Shown in pieces: positions 28,697-31,054 of a stretch of 31,054 nt of DNA. The translations under genes were made by a program, and so were the position numbers. The first letter of the stretch is position 1, and every line of letters starts with the position of its first letter. The notes beneath the pieces are model-generated. The model was not told where the DNA came from. It did not search any database and was given only the letters and a program-made list of their open reading frames with translations. This stretch comes from a virus: positions 1 through 31,054 of the IMG/VR virus record IMGVR_UViG_3300042465_002793; one strand, 5' to 3'.

Positions 28697-29373
28697 TACG
28701 CGGGTCTCCGTCCATAAGCGTAGCCGGCGGCCTGAATGCCTTGGCCAAGCGCCTGCGCCAGAAGGTTCGTCGGGGCCATATAAGCGCTGGCGTTGGCTGC
28801 GCCGATATTAGCGTAACCTTGACCAAGAGCCTGTCCTAGACCACCATAAACATTCGCCAGATTGGTTCCTGTGCCGATGGCAGCATTGCCGACGCCTTGC
28901 GCAGCGCCAAAGCCGGTCTGCTGGCCGCCCTGAAGTAACGCGATCTGATTGGCGCGGTTGGCCATAAACCGATTATAGGCGTTGCCATATTCCTGACTGG
29001 CCAGATCCTGCCCAAATCGCTGCGCCGCTTTCAGCGCCGCGCCGGACTGAAGCCCCGCCTGCGCCGCCGCCGTGCGGTTGACCGCCTGCATTCCCTGCTG
29101 CTCACGGAAAGCATATCCAGGGTCCATCTGAAGCTGATTAATCGTCGGCTGTTGCATAAGCGCGCCGGACTCTTCGCCAGGGCGCAACCCCATGAGAACG
29201 GCCAGTCGATTGGTCGCTTCCTCGCCAAATTGCGAGTATGGCTGATACGCCGCTGTCGCCTGCTCTTGCCCGCGCTGCAATGCCTGCTGAGCCTGCTGAG
29301 CTTGCAATGCCTGCATCATCATAGACATCTGAGTGGCTTGATTCTGCGCCTCTGCGGCCTTACCCCAACCCAT
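28696..29373 (-). CDS. Ala/Gln-rich DNA-transfer-type virion protein, 225 aa
   Basis: The 225-aa protein is extremely rich in Ala, Gln and Gly (ALQAQQAQQALQRGQEQATA, GGQQTGFGAAQGVGNAAIGT). FGEEATNRLAVLMGLRPGEE, DPGYAFREQQGMQAVNR and QSGAALKAAQRFGQDLASQE are short motifs common to podophage injection-type proteins. It has no signal peptide and is predicted helical. It is likely packaged in the head and ejected with DNA, like P22 gp7/gp16/gp20-type proteins. It is the third of the three-gene ejection set by size, first in transcription order. Confidence 0.75.
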   Translation of the reverse strand: MGWGKAAEAQNQATQMSMMMQALQAQQAQQALQRGQEQATAAYQPYSQFGEEATNRLAVLMGLRPGEESGALMQQPTINQLQMDPGYAFREQQGMQAVNRTAAAQAGLQSGAALKAAQRFGQDLASQEYGNAYNRFMANRANQIALLQGGQQTGFGAAQGVGNAAIGTGTNLANVYGGLGQALGQGYANIGAANASAYMAPTNLLAQALGQGIQAAGYAYGRRPA

Positions 29374-29375
29374 CG

Positions 29376-29732
29376 TCAGATCCTTCCTACCGTGCCGTCC
29401 GGGCGGCGTTTCATGCCGAGACGGTCAAAAATACCATACATATGGTCGTGGCCATCGTCCACCCGCGTATAAAACCCCGGACGGTCGATTATCTGCCTTA
29501 AAAGTCCTTTTGTCAGCCATTTACGTCGCCACTCGGGCAGTATGGAACAGTGGACTTCGCCGTCTTTCTCGAACATAGCGCCTATCGGTTGCCCGTCGCG
29601 CTCGATAAGGTCTACATTCCAGTCTTTTGCCCGTTCGACGTGTTCTTCGAACGAGATCGGATAATTCCAGTCTGTCGCGACGTAGCCGATCCTGAGAGCG
29701 GTCGCGCGGTCCTGAACTATCCGCGTAGTCAT
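29376..29732 (-). CDS. GNAT-like virion-associated protein, 118 aa (T7 gp13-like candidate)
   Basis: The sequence has GNAT-like features: DGQPIGAMFEKDGEVHCSIL (a beta-hairpin with acidic turn), PEWRRKWLTKGLLRQIID and RPGFYTRVDDGHDHMYGIFD, RLGMKRRPDG. Acetyl-CoA-binding motif Q/RxxGxG/A is not clear, so enzymatic activity is doubtful. Small proteins of this type in podophages (T7 internal virion protein gp13) have been likened to acetyltransferase folds. It sits between the beta-rich 111-aa protein and the ejection genes, with a TAATG overlap. Confidence 0.65.
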   Translation of the reverse strand: MTTRIVQDRATALRIGYVATDWNYPISFEEHVERAKDWNVDLIERDGQPIGAMFEKDGEVHCSILPEWRRKWLTKGLLRQIIDRPGFYTRVDDGHDHMYGIFDRLGMKRRPDGTVGRI

Positions 29733-30067
29733 TACGTCACCACACGTCCGCTAGCGCGGATATTTATGGATGTAGACGCGCTGGCGATGGTCGAGATAAA
29801 GCTGCCATTAGACAGAATATGCCCGACAATCTCAGGGAACGTATAACATTCGCTTGGCTGAAGCGTCTTGGTTTTAACGATCAGGTTAGCATCGCCGGCC
29901 GAGCCTGCTACAGTCACAAGATTGACGCTGATCGTCGCCGAAGTTGCGCTGTAGTTCGTCGCGGTAAATTTGTCGATGATCGTGGTCACGCCGGTCGACG
30001 TATATTGTGTCGTCTGCGTATTTTCCGCGATCTTTGATGGGATTATATTCGTAGGTGTAACGGTCAT
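29732..30067 (-). CDS. Small beta-rich virion-type protein, 111 aa
   Basis: A Thr/Ser-rich beta protein starts MTVTPTNIIPSKIAENTQTT and continues with FTATNYSATSATISVNLVTV, KTKTLQPSECYTFPEIVGHI and ASTSINIRASGRVVT, consistent with an Ig-like or jelly-roll fold. This pattern recurs near tail and head genes of podophages. A structural role, such as head or tail decoration, is likely; the particular role is unknown. A short intergenic gap (8 bases) separates it from the upstream Cys-containing gene. Confidence 0.7.
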   Translation of the reverse strand: MTVTPTNIIPSKIAENTQTTQYTSTGVTTIIDKFTATNYSATSATISVNLVTVAGSAGDANLIVKTKTLQPSECYTFPEIVGHILSNGSFISTIASASTSINIRASGRVVT

Positions 30068-30075
30068 GGCGCACC

Positions 30076-30351
30076 CTATGATAGACGTTTAAGGCTGATA
30101 GAATCTATCATAGCCTGTTGATTTATAGACACAACTTCGTTTCGGAAGGACTCAGTGGCCGCCGCGCCCTGGCGGACTTCCTTGGCAACTTCAATCTGAA
30201 GCATGGGCAGAGCCGTAACGGCGCACATCCACTCGTCTACTTCCTTGCCTGTATTCGGGTTCGTTCCGCGCAGTAATGTAAACCACGCGCATTTTAATTG
30301 CACGCAATCTTTTTTTATGAGCGGGCAGAAGGTTCCGTTTTTCAGTTCCAT
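30076..30351 (-). CDS. Conserved phage protein with Cys pattern, 91 aa
   Basis: The N-terminus MELKNGTFCPLIKKDCVQLK followed by CAWFTLLRGTNPNTGKEVDE and WMCAVTALPML carries four cysteines (Cys9, Cys16, Cys21 and the one in WMC). The rest (EVAKEVRQGAAATESFRNEV, SINQQAMI) is helical. I recognise this as a common small protein in podophage tail-gene regions. The four Cys could bind metal. It overlaps the tail-type gene at 30351 by one base, so it is expressed with virion genes. Function unknown. Confidence 0.75.
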   Translation of the reverse strand: MELKNGTFCPLIKKDCVQLKCAWFTLLRGTNPNTGKEVDEWMCAVTALPMLQIEVAKEVRQGAAATESFRNEVVSINQQAMIDSISLKRLS

Positions 30352-31054
30352 CAGCTCTTCACCGCTATGATGGCGTCTACATACTGAACCGCCAGATTGA
30401 TAGACGAAGCCGATAGACTGTGCGTGTGCGGATCTCCGCTACCCGATGACGATGTTGTGCCGCTGATTGATGTGGTCGTGAAACCGGAGCCCGACGCGAT
30501 AGCTCCGCCAGCAATAAGCCCGACAGACGAAAACGTATGCGTATGCGCGGGTATCTCGGCGGTTGTAAGAGCGTGTGGGCCTACGGTCCCTGAGATAGAT
30601 TGCGATGCGAACGCAGTCGTAAACGCGACAGAACCGCCAGTTCCAGCCGTTCCTGATACAATGCGCAACGCTTTATTATCGTCTGCCGTTGATTTTACCC
30701 AGCCTGTCGGCGCAGATGTCTGGACGAACAACATGCGCGTGCCGGCGGGCAGCGACGCCCAAGAGCCGGAAAAGGTAGTAAACGTAGCGGTCGTGGGCGT
30801 CGTAGCGCCGATGATAGCGCCGTTTATAGACCCCCCGGAGATAGCCGCGCCGGAGATAGCAGAGCCGGAGATAGTTCCGTTTACGATAGAGCTATTAATT
30901 ATGGATCCGCCAGAAATATATCCGGCGCTCGTAATATTATCAACGACATAGATCTCTACGTCGTTCGAATCCGTTAATTTGATCTTGTAGGCTGACGCAG
31001 GCGAAAACCAGATATTGCATTCGCCACGGCCGTCCAGAATTATAGGGTTGGGAT
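30351..31054 (-). CDS. Partial tail/collar-type protein, truncated at the right edge
   Basis: The reading frame is open to the window edge (first full codon 31052-31050), so the N-terminus is missing; about 233 residues are visible. Early visible sequence GRGECNIWFSPASAYKIKLT and DVEIYVVDNI resembles podophage tail proteins. A pentapeptide-like stretch with hydrophobic Ile every fifth residue follows (SIINSSIVNG, TISGSAISGAAISGG, SINGAIIGA). The end is a collar-type domain: RMLFVQTSAPTGWVKSTADD, EIPAHTHTFSSVG, GDPHTHSLSAS, with His pairs like those in trimeric tail-collar (metal-binding) domains. It is the upstream-most visible gene of the right-hand virion block. Confidence 0.8.
   Translation of the reverse strand, partial: PNPIILDGRGECNIWFSPASAYKIKLTDSNDVEIYVVDNITSAGYISGGSIINSSIVNGTISGSAISGAAISGGSINGAIIGATTPTTATFTTFSGSWASLPAGTRMLFVQTSAPTGWVKSTADDNKALRIVSGTAGTGGSVAFTTAFASQSISGTVGPHALTTAEIPAHTHTFSSVGLIAGGAIASGSGFTTTSISGTTSSSGSGDPHTHSLSASSINLAVQYVDAIIAVKS

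Noticed and set aside
1-31054. Integrase, repressor, CRISPR array, tRNA or transposon
   Set aside because: No protein with such motifs, no regularly spaced ~30-base repeats, no cloverleaf-like sequence and no terminal inverted repeats with transposase were seen on reading.

Overview
This window is most of the genome of a tailed bacteriophage with a podovirus-like (P22/T7-style) virion plan. The evidence is a P22-type portal, a two-subunit terminase, beta-helical tail spikes, a run of large Ala/Gln-rich ejection-type proteins (one carrying a lysozyme domain), a family A DNA polymerase and a lysis cassette. I see no integrase, lysogeny repressor, tRNA, rRNA, CRISPR or insertion sequence, so a lytic lifestyle is the simplest reading. 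The host cannot be named from the sequence. The moderately GC-rich coding, mostly Shine-Dalgarno-led starts and host-like promoter candidates suggest a Gram-negative host, perhaps an alphaproteobacterium (inference). The lipoprotein and membrane components of the lysis region also fit a Gram-negative host.

Layout. (1) Bases 1-10235, minus strand, read right to left: small terminase, large terminase, three tiny basic proteins, portal, a Dps-like helical protein, a beta-helix tail spike, a 69-aa protein, a 909-aa repeat protein and a 101-aa virion-type protein. (2) Bases 10236-10785: a non-coding divergent region with short direct repeats and an AT-rich stretch; it is a candidate control or origin region. 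(3) Bases 10786-13454, plus strand: a tightly overlapped operon of about thirteen small genes. It includes a shortened beta-clamp-like protein, a DnaA-domain-IV-like protein and three micro membrane proteins, and ends at a strong intrinsic terminator. (4) Bases 13508-21907, mostly minus strand: the replication operon. It holds a Cas4/RecB-like nuclease, a 206-aa protein, an HTH protein, small proteins, DNA polymerase, a PP-loop (PAPS-reductase-like) enzyme and a primase-helicase. A single plus-strand gene is embedded near its end. (5) Bases 21970-24101, plus strand: VRR-NUC nuclease, SNF2-type helicase, a 77-aa protein and a DUF6378-like protein. (6) Bases 24003-31054, minus strand: a tail/collar-type protein entering from the right edge, virion and ejection proteins, then the lysis genes (coiled-coil membrane protein, GH19-like endolysin, small membrane proteins, Rz1-like lipoprotein).

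The major capsid, scaffold and tail-tube genes are absent. Both edges are minus-strand virion blocks, so the missing genes probably lie between the right edge and the left edge of a circular or circularly permuted genome.

The least ordinary elements are: the PP-loop enzyme translationally coupled between polymerase and primase; the shortened clamp paired with a family A polymerase; the DnaA-like protein near a repeat-rich intergenic region; divergent genes that share a start-codon CATG; and long sense or antisense gene overlaps. Domain-family names (DUF numbers) are from memory and were not searched.
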